Shown here piece after piece: positions 1-7,199 of a stretch of DNA of 20,013 nt. Source of the stretch: DATHYU01 sp033722675 (lineage in GTDB: Bacteria > Actinomycetota > Acidimicrobiia > Spongiisociales > UBA11373); assembly GCA_033722675.1 (NCBI GenBank), contig JAWVYO010000040.1:1-20013 (forward strand). The letters run 5' to 3'. The notes beneath the pieces are model-generated. The model ran no database searches. It was not told where the DNA came from and saw nothing but the letters and a program-made list of their open reading frames with translations. The position numbers and the translations under genes were made by a program. Each line of letters begins with the position of its first letter. Within the stretch, counting starts at the first letter, position 1.

Positions 1-2331
1 GGGGCCGGGTGCCTCGTCGGCGTCGCGCCCGTCCACCGAGACCTCGAGGAGCAGCTCGTCCTCGCGGCCGAAGGGCTTGACGTGGAAGTAGAGCCGCTCG
101 CTGTCCTCGACGGGCTCCCCGAGGTCGCTCGTGGCGGTGACGGTGGCCCAGGTCACGGTCCGCTGGAGCCGAAGCACTTCGTCGGTCGAGCAGACGAGGG
201 TCGCACCGGGGGCGAGCTCGGTGCGCGGGCAGTCGATGTCGCCGTGGCGTTCGTCCGACACGGCCACGTCGGTCAGGGGGCGGTCGCCCGTGTTGGTGAC
301 GATGAAGGTGAACGTCGCGACGTCGGCCTCCCGGAGCCGGGGGCCCCACGGTGTCTCGCCGTCGAGCCCGTCGATCAGGTACTCGAGCTCGATCGACGCC
401 CCGCCCGCCTCGGGCACGAACCAGTGGAGCCGGTCGATGGCATCGACCTCGTCCCCGCCGCCCGTGTATCCCACTGCCCGCACCGAGGTGCCGTAGGTAC
501 CCGGGGAGGCGGGCGCACCCGCGGTACAGGTGACGGTCTCCCCGGGCCGGATCGTCTGCTCGGGGCACGAGACGGCGCCGTAGGGTCCGGCGGAGATCCA
601 CAGCCCGTACAGCACCTCCGTCCCCGTGTTGGCGACGTCGAAGGCGAAGGCGGGGACGTCGCCCGCGGCCACGACCGGCCCCGGCGACGCCTCGGCGTCG
701 TCGTCGTCCACCGTGGCGACGAGGGCCAGTTCGGCGACGCCGGCCACGGGGGCCGACAGGTGGACGGTGGCCGCCGCCGACGCCCGCGTCCCGTCGTCGT
801 CCCACGACCAGGCCGTCACGTCCCGGGCCGACCGGCCGGGCGGCACCGGCGCCGTGGCGGTGCAGACGGTGCTGTCGCCGGGGGCCAGCGAGCGGTCGTC
901 GCACGCCGGGGCCCCGACGCCGTCGTGCCAGATGGTGAGCGCCCACAGGTTCGTCCCGCCGGTGTTCGTCACGCGGTACTCGTAGGCGAGCGGACCCGAG
1001 GACACGGCGGGGCCGGGAGCGGTGGCGGTGTCCGCACCGGCCGCCAGGACCGTCATCGCCAGGCTCGGGCCCTGGTCGCCGTCGCCACCGACCAGGTTCA
1101 CGGTGACCGAGGCCTCGGCCTCGGTGCCGTCGGAGGCCCAAGCCTGGGCGGTGGCCCTGGCCGCGGCGGCGCCCGGTGGGACGGTGCCTTCGGCGGTGCA
1201 TTCGACCGCCGCGCCGGGGTCGATGCGCCTCGCCGGACAGGTGGCGGCTCCGACGCCGTCGTGCCACACGAAGGGCGCCCACATCGTCATCGGTCCGGTG
1301 TTCTCGACGCGATACGTGAAGCTGACGGGAGCGCCCGGGTCGAGCGTCGGGCCCGGGGCCGCGGTCGGCAGGCCGTCGGCCGTCACCGACAGTGCGATCC
1401 CGGGAGCCGGCGGCGGCGGGGCGGGCGCCGTCGCGGCGGCGGCCATGACCTCGACCTCGGCGAGGGCGAGGACGGCGTCGAGGTAGTCGAGTTGCACCCG
1501 GACGTACCGACCGGTGGCGCCGACGGGGACCACGGTCTTGCGCCCGAGCGTGCGGTCGAGGAAGACGTCGGTGACGCCTGGCTCCGACGAGATGCCGTCG
1601 ATGTCGCGAGCCGGGAAGGGATCCTCGGAGACGAAGACGTGCACACGCTCCAGCCGGTCGGAGCAGCAGTCGGTGCGATTCCAGAGCACGACGTGGTCGA
1701 TGTCCGTCGGCACGCCGAGATCCACCTCCCACCACGCCTCCGACACGCGATAGGTGATCGCCACCGAACCCGCGTCGATGTCGCCGTCCCGATCGCCGTC
1801 GACGGCGAGCCCGGCGTCGGTCCCGATCCGCCACTGCTGGGAGGAGGCGTGGCGTGCCGGCCGCCCCAGGGCGACGTTCGTGTAGGCGTCGTCGGCGACC
1901 TCCACGCCGCGGTAGACGACGGTGGTCGTCGCCACCTCGCCGCCGGGTCCGTCGGGCCAGGCCGAGGCCTCGACCCCGAACCGCTGCTCGCCGGCCTCCG
2001 CGACGATCGAGGTCTCACAGACGACCGTGTCCCCCGGCCGCAGCCGCCGCTCGGGACAGGTCACGGCGCCGACGCCGTCGACCCACAGGTACAGGGCGTA
2101 CAGGGTGTCGGACCCCGTGTTCGAGACCTCGAGGGTGAGCAGGGTCTCGTCGCCGACGGGGACCTCGGGACCGGGCTCGACGGCGGCCTCACCCGCCACG
2201 AACGCCTCGACGCCGAGCGATCCGTCGGTGGCGCGCGCCGGGACGCCCGAGATGACGGGAAGCAGGGCGGTCAGGACGCCCACGAGGGCGACGACCGTGG
2301 CGAGGCGTCGGGGCACGGGCACGGGGTCCAA
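1..2331 (-). CDS. Secreted multi-module protein with Ig-like repeats and an F-type lectin (fucolectin-like) domain; C-terminus outside the window
   Basis: The frame stays open from the window edge up to a TGA at 2353-2355, giving about 777 codons. Possible starts are TTG at 2331, GTG at 2322 and GTG at 2316; none has a strong Shine-Dalgarno, so the start is uncertain. Numbered from the TTG, a hydrophobic signal peptide ends near residue 34 (PARA/TDG). An Ig-like module follows (36-140), then an F-type lectin domain (about 151-297) with NVALGRPA, the AVDGDRDGD loop, WWEVDLG and NRTDCCSDRLERVHVFV. A Pro-rich linker leads into four more Ig-like modules. Each module has an NTG turn and a Cys-x12-Cys hairpin with a PG turn. 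Lectins of this family bind fucose; the family motif is H-x26-R-x-D-x4-R/K. Here R219, D221 and R226 are present but the His position is Ile192, so fucose binding is doubtful. An adhesin or matrix role is inference. Confidence 0.8.
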   Translation of the reverse strand, partial: MDPVPVPRRLATVVALVGVLTALLPVISGVPARATDGSLGVEAFVAGEAAVEPGPEVPVGDETLLTLEVSNTGSDTLYALYLWVDGVGAVTCPERRLRPGDTVVCETSIVAEAGEQRFGVEASAWPDGPGGEVATTTVVYRGVEVADDAYTNVALGRPARHASSQQWRIGTDAGLAVDGDRDGDIDAGSVAITYRVSEAWWEVDLGVPTDIDHVVLWNRTDCCSDRLERVHVFVSEDPFPARDIDGISSEPGVTDVFLDRTLGRKTVVPVGATGRYVRVQLDYLDAVLALAEVEVMAAAATAPAPPPPAPGIALSVTADGLPTAAPGPTLDPGAPVSFTYRVENTGPMTMWAPFVWHDGVGAATCPARRIDPGAAVECTAEGTVPPGAAAARATAQAWASDGTEAEASVTVNLVGGDGDQGPSLAMTVLAAGADTATAPGPAVSSGPLAYEYRVTNTGGTNLWALTIWHDGVGAPACDDRSLAPGDSTVCTATAPVPPGRSARDVTAWSWDDDGTRASAAATVHLSAPVAGVAELALVATVDDDDAEASPGPVVAAGDVPAFAFDVANTGTEVLYGLWISAGPYGAVSCPEQTIRPGETVTCTAGAPASPGTYGTSVRAVGYTGGGDEVDAIDRLHWFVPEAGGASIELEYLIDGLDGETPWGPRLREADVATFTFIVTNTGDRPLTDVAVSDERHGDIDCPRTELAPGATLVCSTDEVLRLQRTVTWATVTATSDLGEPVEDSERLYFHVKPFGREDELLLEVSVDGRDADEAPGP
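190..1239 (-). repeat. Four Ig-like modules with an exact 336-nt (112-residue) period
   Basis: The Cys-x12-Cys hairpins of four consecutive modules lie at 1198-1239, 862-903, 526-567 and 190-231. Their starts are exactly 336 nt apart each time. A fifth copy at 2017-2058 is offset by 819 nt because the lectin domain is inserted. Each hairpin has the form C-x4-[LI]-x-PG followed by hydrophobic residues and C. The preceding strand carries NTG and usually a DGVGA-type turn. The copies have diverged in sequence but not in spacing, as in the DUF11/CARDB-like repeat modules of bacterial surface proteins. Confidence 0.75.
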
Positions 2332-2354
2332 TCGGCAGGGGTCGGGTCCCGATC

Positions 2355-2384
2355 AACGTATTTGACGTTCCGTGGCCGTCTCAA
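2355..2384 (-). promoter_or_regulatory. Probable promoter of the lectin-domain gene
   Basis: On the minus strand TTGAGA (2384-2379) and TACGTT (2360-2355) are separated by 18 nt. This is a good fit to a housekeeping sigma-factor promoter and implies a leader of about 15-25 nt before the TTG or GTG start. It overlaps a promoter-like sequence on the other strand. Confidence 0.5.
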
Positions 2385-2390
2385 TACACA
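2362..2390 (+). promoter_or_regulatory. Possible upstream promoter of the alcohol dehydrogenase gene
   Basis: TTGACG (2362-2367) and TACACA (2385-2390) are 17 nt apart. The -35 box is strong; the -10 box lacks the usual final T. Transcription would begin near 2397, just before the palindrome at 2409-2418. A second candidate lies nearer the start codon. Confidence 0.35.
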
Positions 2391-2408
2391 TTGTGGCCAC
2401 GCCCACCG

Positions 2409-2418
2409 TGACTAGTCA
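2409..2418. promoter_or_regulatory. Perfect 10-bp palindrome TGACTAGTCA, possible operator
   Basis: The palindrome lies between the divergent lectin and dehydrogenase genes, downstream of the possible plus-strand promoter. An identical 12-mer, GTGACTAGTCAG, recurs at 3656-3667. Position and symmetry fit a dimeric repressor site, but no regulator is encoded in this window. Confidence 0.35.
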
Positions 2419-2438
2419 GCGCAATGCGCTTCGTGCCT

Positions 2439-2444
2439 AGCGTG
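2439..2444 (+). promoter_or_regulatory. -10 box (TAGCGT) placed for a leaderless dehydrogenase mRNA
   Basis: TAGCGT ends 6 nt before the ATG at 2451. The first transcribed base would then be at or next to the A of the start codon. The same box-to-start spacing is seen before the genes starting at 8158 and 11979. Confidence 0.4.
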
Positions 2445-2450
2445 GTGCCG

Positions 2451-3470
2451 ATGCGCGCCCTGCGATTCCACGGCCCCGGCGACCTGCGGCTCGACGACGT
2501 CCCCCGTCCCGTTCCCGGCGACGGCGAGGTCCTCGTCCGGGTGGACGCCTGCGGCGTCTGCGGCTCCGACCTCCACTTCCTCGACGGCTCGGCTCGCACC
2601 GCCTACGTCCCGATCACGCTCGGTCACGAGATCGCCGGGACCGTCGAAGCGTCGCGCCATCCCGCCTACTCGGCCGGTGAGCAGGTTCTCGTGCTGGCCG
2701 GCGGCGCCTGCGGGAGCTGCGGCCCGTGCCGGTCGGGCCGCCGCAACCTGTGCGAGCGCATGCGGGTGGTCGGCATCGATTTCGACGGCGGACTCGCCGA
2801 GGCCGTGGCGGTCCCCGGCGCGATGCTCATCCCCCGCCCCGCGGCGGTGGACGCGGTGGCGGCGGCCACGGCGGTGGACGCCGGCGCCACCGCCCGTCAC
2901 GCCGTCCTGCGACGCGGCGGCGTGGGCCCCGGTTCCGCGGTGCTCGTGATCGGCGCGGGAGGACTGGGGACGTACGGTCTGCAGATCGCCCGCCGGGCCG
3001 GAGCCACGCCGACCGTGGTCGCCGACACCGATCCCGAGGCCCTCGATCGGGCCCGGGCCCTCGGCGCCGACGAGGTCGTCGCCGTCGAGCCGGGGATGTC
3101 GCTCGGCCGCACCGTCAAGCTGTTGACCGACGGAGGCGTCGACGTGGCCCTCGAGTTCGTCGGCCGGGCCTCGACCGTCGATGCAGCGGTCAAGTCCCTG
3201 CGACCCGGTGGCACGGCGGTGGCCGTCGGAGTGGGCACCGAGCCCCTGGCGACGATCCCCCCGGTCCTGTGGTCGAACAACGAGTACACGCTCACCGGCT
3301 CCTACGGGAGCCTGGAGGGGGACGCCGAGGCGGTGCTCGAGGGGATCGGGGACGGCTCGCTCACCCCCCCACCCATCGAGCGGGTGTCCCTGGACGACGC
3401 CGCCGCGGTGGTCTCCGCGACGGCGGCCGGCCGTCGGCCGTCGCCGGGCCGGATCGTCGTGATCCCCTAG
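2451..3470 (+). CDS. Zinc-dependent alcohol dehydrogenase (MDR family)
   Basis: This 339-aa protein is a medium-chain dehydrogenase that should oxidise an alcohol with NAD(P)+ in the cytoplasm. Catalytic zinc residues are visible as Cys37 in CGVCGSD and His59-Glu60 in GHE. The structural zinc lobe has Cys87, Cys90, Cys93 and Cys101. The Rossmann fingerprint GAGGLG is at 168-173, and Asp192 at the end of the next strand favours NAD+ over NADP+. The length is normal for the family. The reading frame also has an ATG at 2424, but MRALRFHGPGDLRL at 2451 is the typical family start and follows a TAGCGT box by 6 nt. The substrate cannot be told from the sequence. The TAG stop shares CTAG with the stop of a small convergent reading frame. 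Confidence 0.88.
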   Translation: MRALRFHGPGDLRLDDVPRPVPGDGEVLVRVDACGVCGSDLHFLDGSARTAYVPITLGHEIAGTVEASRHPAYSAGEQVLVLAGGACGSCGPCRSGRRNLCERMRVVGIDFDGGLAEAVAVPGAMLIPRPAAVDAVAAATAVDAGATARHAVLRRGGVGPGSAVLVIGAGGLGTYGLQIARRAGATPTVVADTDPEALDRARALGADEVVAVEPGMSLGRTVKLLTDGGVDVALEFVGRASTVDAAVKSLRPGGTAVAVGVGTEPLATIPPVLWSNNEYTLTGSYGSLEGDAEAVLEGIGDGSLTPPPIERVSLDDAAAVVSATAAGRRPSPGRIVVIP

Positions 3471-3598
3471 AGGATCGAGCCGACGACGAGCCAGGCGCCG
3501 AGCAACGCGGCCAGCGCCGCCAGGAGCCGGGGACGGAGACCGGTCCCCGGCAGCACCGGGTGGACCACGGCTCCGGGGAGGGTGTGATGCTGGCTCAT
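3467..3598 (-). CDS. Possible 43-aa single-pass membrane peptide
   Basis: An ATG at 3598 opens a 43-residue frame ending in TAG at 3467-3469. The N-terminal half is polar (MSQHHTLPGAVVHPVLPGTG). The C-terminal 22 residues are a convincing membrane helix rich in Leu and Ala, preceded by RPR, which suggests an N-in topology. AGGAG lies just upstream but only 2 nt from the ATG, closer than usual. It follows the second ABC exporter gene by 65 nt on the same strand and could be its last operon member. I recognise no family. A 9-bp hairpin lies within the frame, so the stretch could instead be a non-coding terminator region between convergent units. Confidence 0.35.
   Translation of the reverse strand: MSQHHTLPGAVVHPVLPGTGLRPRLLAALAALLGAWLVVGSIL
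3526..3551. terminator. GC-rich hairpin downstream of the dehydrogenase
   Basis: A perfect 9-bp stem (GCCGGGGAC at 3526-3534 paired with GTCCCCGGC at 3543-3551) encloses an 8-nt loop, 56 nt after the dehydrogenase stop and between two convergent transcription units. There is no T-tract, so this is a terminator-like structure rather than a canonical intrinsic terminator. Confidence 0.35.
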
Positions 3599-3609
3599 GT
3601 CTCCTGTAT

Positions 3610-3627
3610 CGGCGGCGGAGGCCGCCG
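3610..3627. other. GC-rich hairpin after the ABC exporter operon
   Basis: A 7-bp stem (CGGCGGC paired with GCCGCCG) with a 4-nt loop lies 37 nt beyond the stop of the second ABC gene and upstream of the possible 43-aa frame. It lacks a T-tract. It may mark the 3' end of the operon mRNA or separate the last small frame from it. Confidence 0.3.
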
Positions 3628-3656
3628 CGCGCAGGATCAACCGCGAAATCACGGAG

Positions 3657-3666
3657 TGACTAGTCA
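3657..3666. promoter_or_regulatory. Second copy of palindrome TGACTAGTCA, overlapping an ABC gene stop
   Basis: The copy includes the TGA stop (3664-3666) of the second ABC gene. The 12-mer GTGACTAGTCAG is identical to that at 2408-2419. Its position at a gene end is less typical for an operator than the first copy. Confidence 0.25.
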
Positions 3667-5433
3667 GGAGAGGCCGCGCTCCCAGACCTCCACGAGCCGG
3701 GCGTACTCGGGCGACCGGCCGAGCAGCTCCTCGTGCGTCCCGTCCGCGATGATGCGCCCGCGGTCCATCATGATCACCCGGTCGGCCCGCTCCGCCGACT
3801 TGAGCCGGTGGGCGATGACGATGGCCGTCCGGCCCGCCAGCACCGTGGCGAGCGCCTGCTCGACGGCGAGCTCGGTCTCGGGATCGAGATTCGACGTCGC
3901 CTCGTCGAGCACGATGACCTCGGGATCGGCGAGGAGGGCCCGGGCCAGCGCCACCAGCTGCCGCTCCCCCGCCGAGAAGCGACCCCCTCGCTCGCGCACC
4001 AGCGTGTCGAGGCGTTCGGGGAGGGCGCGCACCCACGTCTCGATGCCCATCGTGCGACACGCCTCCCACAACGCCTCGTCGGTGGCGTCCGGCCGGGCGT
4101 AGCGGAGGTTGTCCCGCAGCGTGCCGTTGAAGAGGAATCCCTCCTGGGGGATGAGCACCACGTGCCGGGGGCGGGAGTCCATCGTGACCGTCCGCAGGTC
4201 CCGGCCGTCCAGGAGGACCGATCCCTCCGTGGGGTCGTAGAACCGGAGGGCGAGGCGGGCCAGCGTCGATTTCCCCGCGCCGGTCTCGCCGACGATGGCC
4301 ACCCGCTGACCGGGCGGGATCTCGAGGTCCACGTCCTCGACCACCAGGATCCCCGGCTCGTAGCCGAAGGCGACGTCGTCGAACCCGACCGCGCCGTCCG
4401 GCTCGGCCGGCAGTGGACGGGCGTCGTCGGCCTCCACCACCGAGGGCGGGGTGTCCAGCAGGCGGAACAACTTCCCGAAGGCCGCCGACGCCGACTGGAT
4501 CTGGTTGTACGTGTTCGAGAGGTTGATGATCGGCTGGAAGAACCAGTCGAGGTACAGCAGGAAGACGACGAGCGATCCGAAGGTGAGATCGCCCGAGATC
4601 ACCCGCCGGCCCCCGAAGAACAGGACGGTGGCGATCCCCACCGTCCGCATCGCGGCGATCACCGGGAAGTCCCAGGCGATCGCCCGGGCCGCCGACATGT
4701 TGGCCTCGAAGTAGTCCTCGTTGACCCGACCGAACGTCCCGGCCTGGTGGTGCTCCTGGGTGAAGGCCTGGACGACGCGCACGCCGGTGATCCCCTCCTG
4801 GAGCGCGCCGAGGACGCGACCGATCTGCTCGCGCACCTCGCGGTAGGCGCGCCCGGCGAATCGCTGGAACACCCGCGACACGGCGATGAGCACGGCGATG
4901 AGCACGAAGATCTGGAGTGCCAGCGTCGCGTCCACCAGCAGCATCGCGGACGCGACACCGACGAGCGTGAGCGACTGGACCACGAGGGACACCGCGCCCT
5001 CCTCGGTGAACTCCTGGATCGACTCGATGTCGTTCGTCATCCGGCTGACGAGCACGCCGGCCTTCGAGCGCCCGAAGAAGGCCATGTCGAGGTGCATGAG
5101 GTGGCGGAACACCGAGCTGCGCAGCATCCGGAGGAAGCTCTCGCCCACCCACGACACCGCGTACTGGGCCGTGCGCTGGGCGACGTACTGCACCACCAAC
5201 AGCCCCAGGAAGACCAGCGCCGAGCGGGTGATCAGGCCCCGGTCCCCCGTGGCGATCCCGTCGTCGATGCCGCTGCGCACCGCCAGGGGCCCGAGCAGGC
5301 GCGCGGCGGTGGCCACGGCCGCCGCCGCCACCGCTCCGACCGCCGGCCACAGCAGGAAGCGCGCCATCCCCAGGGCGCGGCCCATGAGCCGACCCGATCT
5401 CGTCTCCTCGCGGGGGGCGCGGCGCGTCGTCAT
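3664..5433 (-). CDS. ABC exporter half-transporter, subunit B (catalytic Glu intact, degenerate signature)
   Basis: This 589-aa half-transporter has an N-terminal six-helix exporter domain (about 25-310) and a C-terminal ATPase domain. Walker A is GETGAGKS at 382-389, the Q-loop Gln is 430, Walker B is VIVLD with catalytic Glu511, and the H-loop His is 542. The signature motif is FSAGE (486-490) instead of LSGGQ. The upstream partner shows the opposite pattern. The pair therefore fits heterodimeric exporters such as TM287/288 or BmrCD, where one ATP site is active and the other degenerate. The ATG overlaps the partner's TGA by 4 nt (ATGA), implying translational coupling. A longer in-frame extension above 5433 reads through the partner's gene in another frame and is not coding. 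The substrate (drug, lipid or peptide) is not evident. Confidence 0.93.
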   Translation of the reverse strand: MTTRRAPREETRSGRLMGRALGMARFLLWPAVGAVAAAAVATAARLLGPLAVRSGIDDGIATGDRGLITRSALVFLGLLVVQYVAQRTAQYAVSWVGESFLRMLRSSVFRHLMHLDMAFFGRSKAGVLVSRMTNDIESIQEFTEEGAVSLVVQSLTLVGVASAMLLVDATLALQIFVLIAVLIAVSRVFQRFAGRAYREVREQIGRVLGALQEGITGVRVVQAFTQEHHQAGTFGRVNEDYFEANMSAARAIAWDFPVIAAMRTVGIATVLFFGGRRVISGDLTFGSLVVFLLYLDWFFQPIINLSNTYNQIQSASAAFGKLFRLLDTPPSVVEADDARPLPAEPDGAVGFDDVAFGYEPGILVVEDVDLEIPPGQRVAIVGETGAGKSTLARLALRFYDPTEGSVLLDGRDLRTVTMDSRPRHVVLIPQEGFLFNGTLRDNLRYARPDATDEALWEACRTMGIETWVRALPERLDTLVRERGGRFSAGERQLVALARALLADPEVIVLDEATSNLDPETELAVEQALATVLAGRTAIVIAHRLKSAERADRVIMMDRGRIIADGTHEELLGRSPEYARLVEVWERGLS

Positions 5434-7199
5434 CCGCCGACCTCCGGGGCGGCCGCGGGACGGTCGTCGACCTGCGCGAGGACCTCGGAGTAGCGCGGCA
5501 CCGAGGCCACGAGCTCCCGATGGGTGCCGACCGCGGCCACCCGGCCCTCGTCGAGGAAGATCACCCGATCGACGATCGACAGCGTCGATGTCCGATGGGC
5601 GATGATGATCGTGGTCCTGTCCTGCATGACCCGCTCGAGGGCGGCGAGCATCTCGGCCTCCACGATCGCGTCGACCGACGACGTGGCGTCGTCGAGGATG
5701 AGGACACGGGGGTCGCGCAGGACCGCGCGAGCCAGGGCCACCCGCTGCCGCTGGCCGCCCGACAGCGAGTGGCCGCGCTCGCCGACGACCGTGTCGTACC
5801 CGTCGGGCAGCCCCACGATGAAGTCGTGGGCCTGGGCGAGCCGCGCGGCGAGCCGGATCTGTTCCTGGGAGGCGGCGGGGTTCCCGAACCCGATGTTCTC
5901 GGCGATCGTCGCCGAGAACAGGAAGGTCTCCTGGAAGACCACGGCCACCTCGCGCCGGAGCACGTCGAGGTCGAGGTCGCGCACGTCGCACCCGTCGATG
6001 GTGATGGCCCCGGCGTCCACGTCGTGGAACCGGGGGACGAGGTGGGCGAACGTCGTCTTCCCGGACCCGGTGGGCCCCACGAGGGCCACCGACGTGCCGC
6101 CGGGCACGAGCACGTCGATCCCCTCCAGCACGGGGTTCGACGCCTCGTAGGCGAATTCGACGCCACTGAACCGCACCTCCCCGGGGCCCGGACGGAGCTC
6201 CCGGGGCGCCGGCGGGCTGGCGATCCCCGGATCCTCCGACAGGAGCGACTCGATCCTCGTGGCGGCCGCGGTGGCCCGGGGCACCTGCGCGAAGAAGAAC
6301 CCCGTGATCCGCAGGGGGAAGTTGAGGATGGCCAGGTACTGGGTGAAGGCGACGAACTCCCCGAGCGTCATCTGACCACCGGCCACCCGGATGCCGCCGA
6401 TCCACAGCACCGCGACGGTCGCCACGGAGGGGATGAGCTCGAACATCGGTGCGTAGGTGGAGCGGATCTTCGCCAGACGGGTCGTCCGCCCGAAGATCCG
6501 GTCGGCCTCCTCGTCGAGCTTCTCCTGCTCCTGGTCCTCCTGCCCGTAGCTCTTCACGACCTGGATGCCGCCGATGGACTCCTCCACCACCCGCGACAGG
6601 TCCGCGAGCCGCTGCTGCACCTGGAAGGACAGTCGGAGCACCTTCCCGGCGTAGCGGCGGGCGGTGAGGAACAGCGCCGGGACGCTCAGCGAGGCCACGG
6701 TCCCCAGCACCGGGTCGAGGACGACGAGGACGACGATCACCGTGGCGAACATCACGAGGTTCGCCAGCGTGATCGGGAAGAGGGCGAAGATCAGCCGGAC
6801 CTGGGACAGGTCGCTCGAGGCTCGCGCCATGAGCTCCCCCGTCGGGGTGACGTCGTGGAAGGAGAAGGCAAGACGCTGGATGTGCCCGAACATGCGATTG
6901 CGCAGGTCGGCCTCCGTCCGATACGACATGCGGAACCCGAAGTACCGCCGGACGCCGATCCCGACGCCGAGCAGGACGCCGGCCCCCACGAGGAGCAACG
7001 CGAGCCGGGGCAGCCGCTCGACGTCCCCGGGCAGGATCGCGTCGTCGATCACGAGGCTCGTGAGGTAGGGGATCGTGATGATCATCGCCATCCACACGAG
7101 GGCCCCGCCGACGGACAGGGCGAGGTCCCGGCGGTGGGCCCGGGCCGCCCCCGTCAGCAGGCGGAGTCCGGCTCGGGCGTCGTCGTCGAAGAGTCTCAT
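5430..7199 (-). CDS. ABC exporter half-transporter, subunit A (canonical signature, degenerate Walker B)
   Basis: This 589-aa half-transporter has an N-terminal membrane domain (about 25-315) and an ATPase domain. Walker A is GPTGSGKT at 375-382, the Q-loop Gln is 423, the signature is a canonical LSGGQ at 479-483 and the H-loop His is 535. Walker B reads VLILD followed by Asp504 where the catalytic Glu should be. In a dimer with the downstream subunit, this LSGGQ would face that subunit's intact Walker B and form the working ATP site, while this subunit's own nucleotide site would be the degenerate one. The ATG overlaps the YihY stop in ATGA, and the TGA overlaps the next gene in the same way. 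Both subunits have the same length, which suggests an old duplication. Confidence 0.93.
   Translation of the reverse strand: MRLFDDDARAGLRLLTGAARAHRRDLALSVGGALVWMAMIITIPYLTSLVIDDAILPGDVERLPRLALLLVGAGVLLGVGIGVRRYFGFRMSYRTEADLRNRMFGHIQRLAFSFHDVTPTGELMARASSDLSQVRLIFALFPITLANLVMFATVIVVLVVLDPVLGTVASLSVPALFLTARRYAGKVLRLSFQVQQRLADLSRVVEESIGGIQVVKSYGQEDQEQEKLDEEADRIFGRTTRLAKIRSTYAPMFELIPSVATVAVLWIGGIRVAGGQMTLGEFVAFTQYLAILNFPLRITGFFFAQVPRATAAATRIESLLSEDPGIASPPAPRELRPGPGEVRFSGVEFAYEASNPVLEGIDVLVPGGTSVALVGPTGSGKTTFAHLVPRFHDVDAGAITIDGCDVRDLDLDVLRREVAVVFQETFLFSATIAENIGFGNPAASQEQIRLAARLAQAHDFIVGLPDGYDTVVGERGHSLSGGQRQRVALARAVLRDPRVLILDDATSSVDAIVEAEMLAALERVMQDRTTIIIAHRTSTLSIVDRVIFLDEGRVAAVGTHRELVASVPRYSEVLAQVDDRPAAAPEVGG

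Noticed and set aside
82..2415. A 777-codon open frame on the plus strand
   Set aside because: It is antisense to the lectin/Ig gene, whose minus frame encodes a signal peptide, recognisable lectin motifs and regular Cys pairs. The plus frame gives low-complexity Gly/Arg/Asp sequence, as expected in GC-rich DNA.
5434..7095. Upstream extension of the second ABC gene to about 1143 codons
   Set aside because: The extension runs through the first ABC gene in another frame and encodes Arg/Pro/Gly-rich sequence. The true start is the ATG at 5433 in the ATGA overlap.
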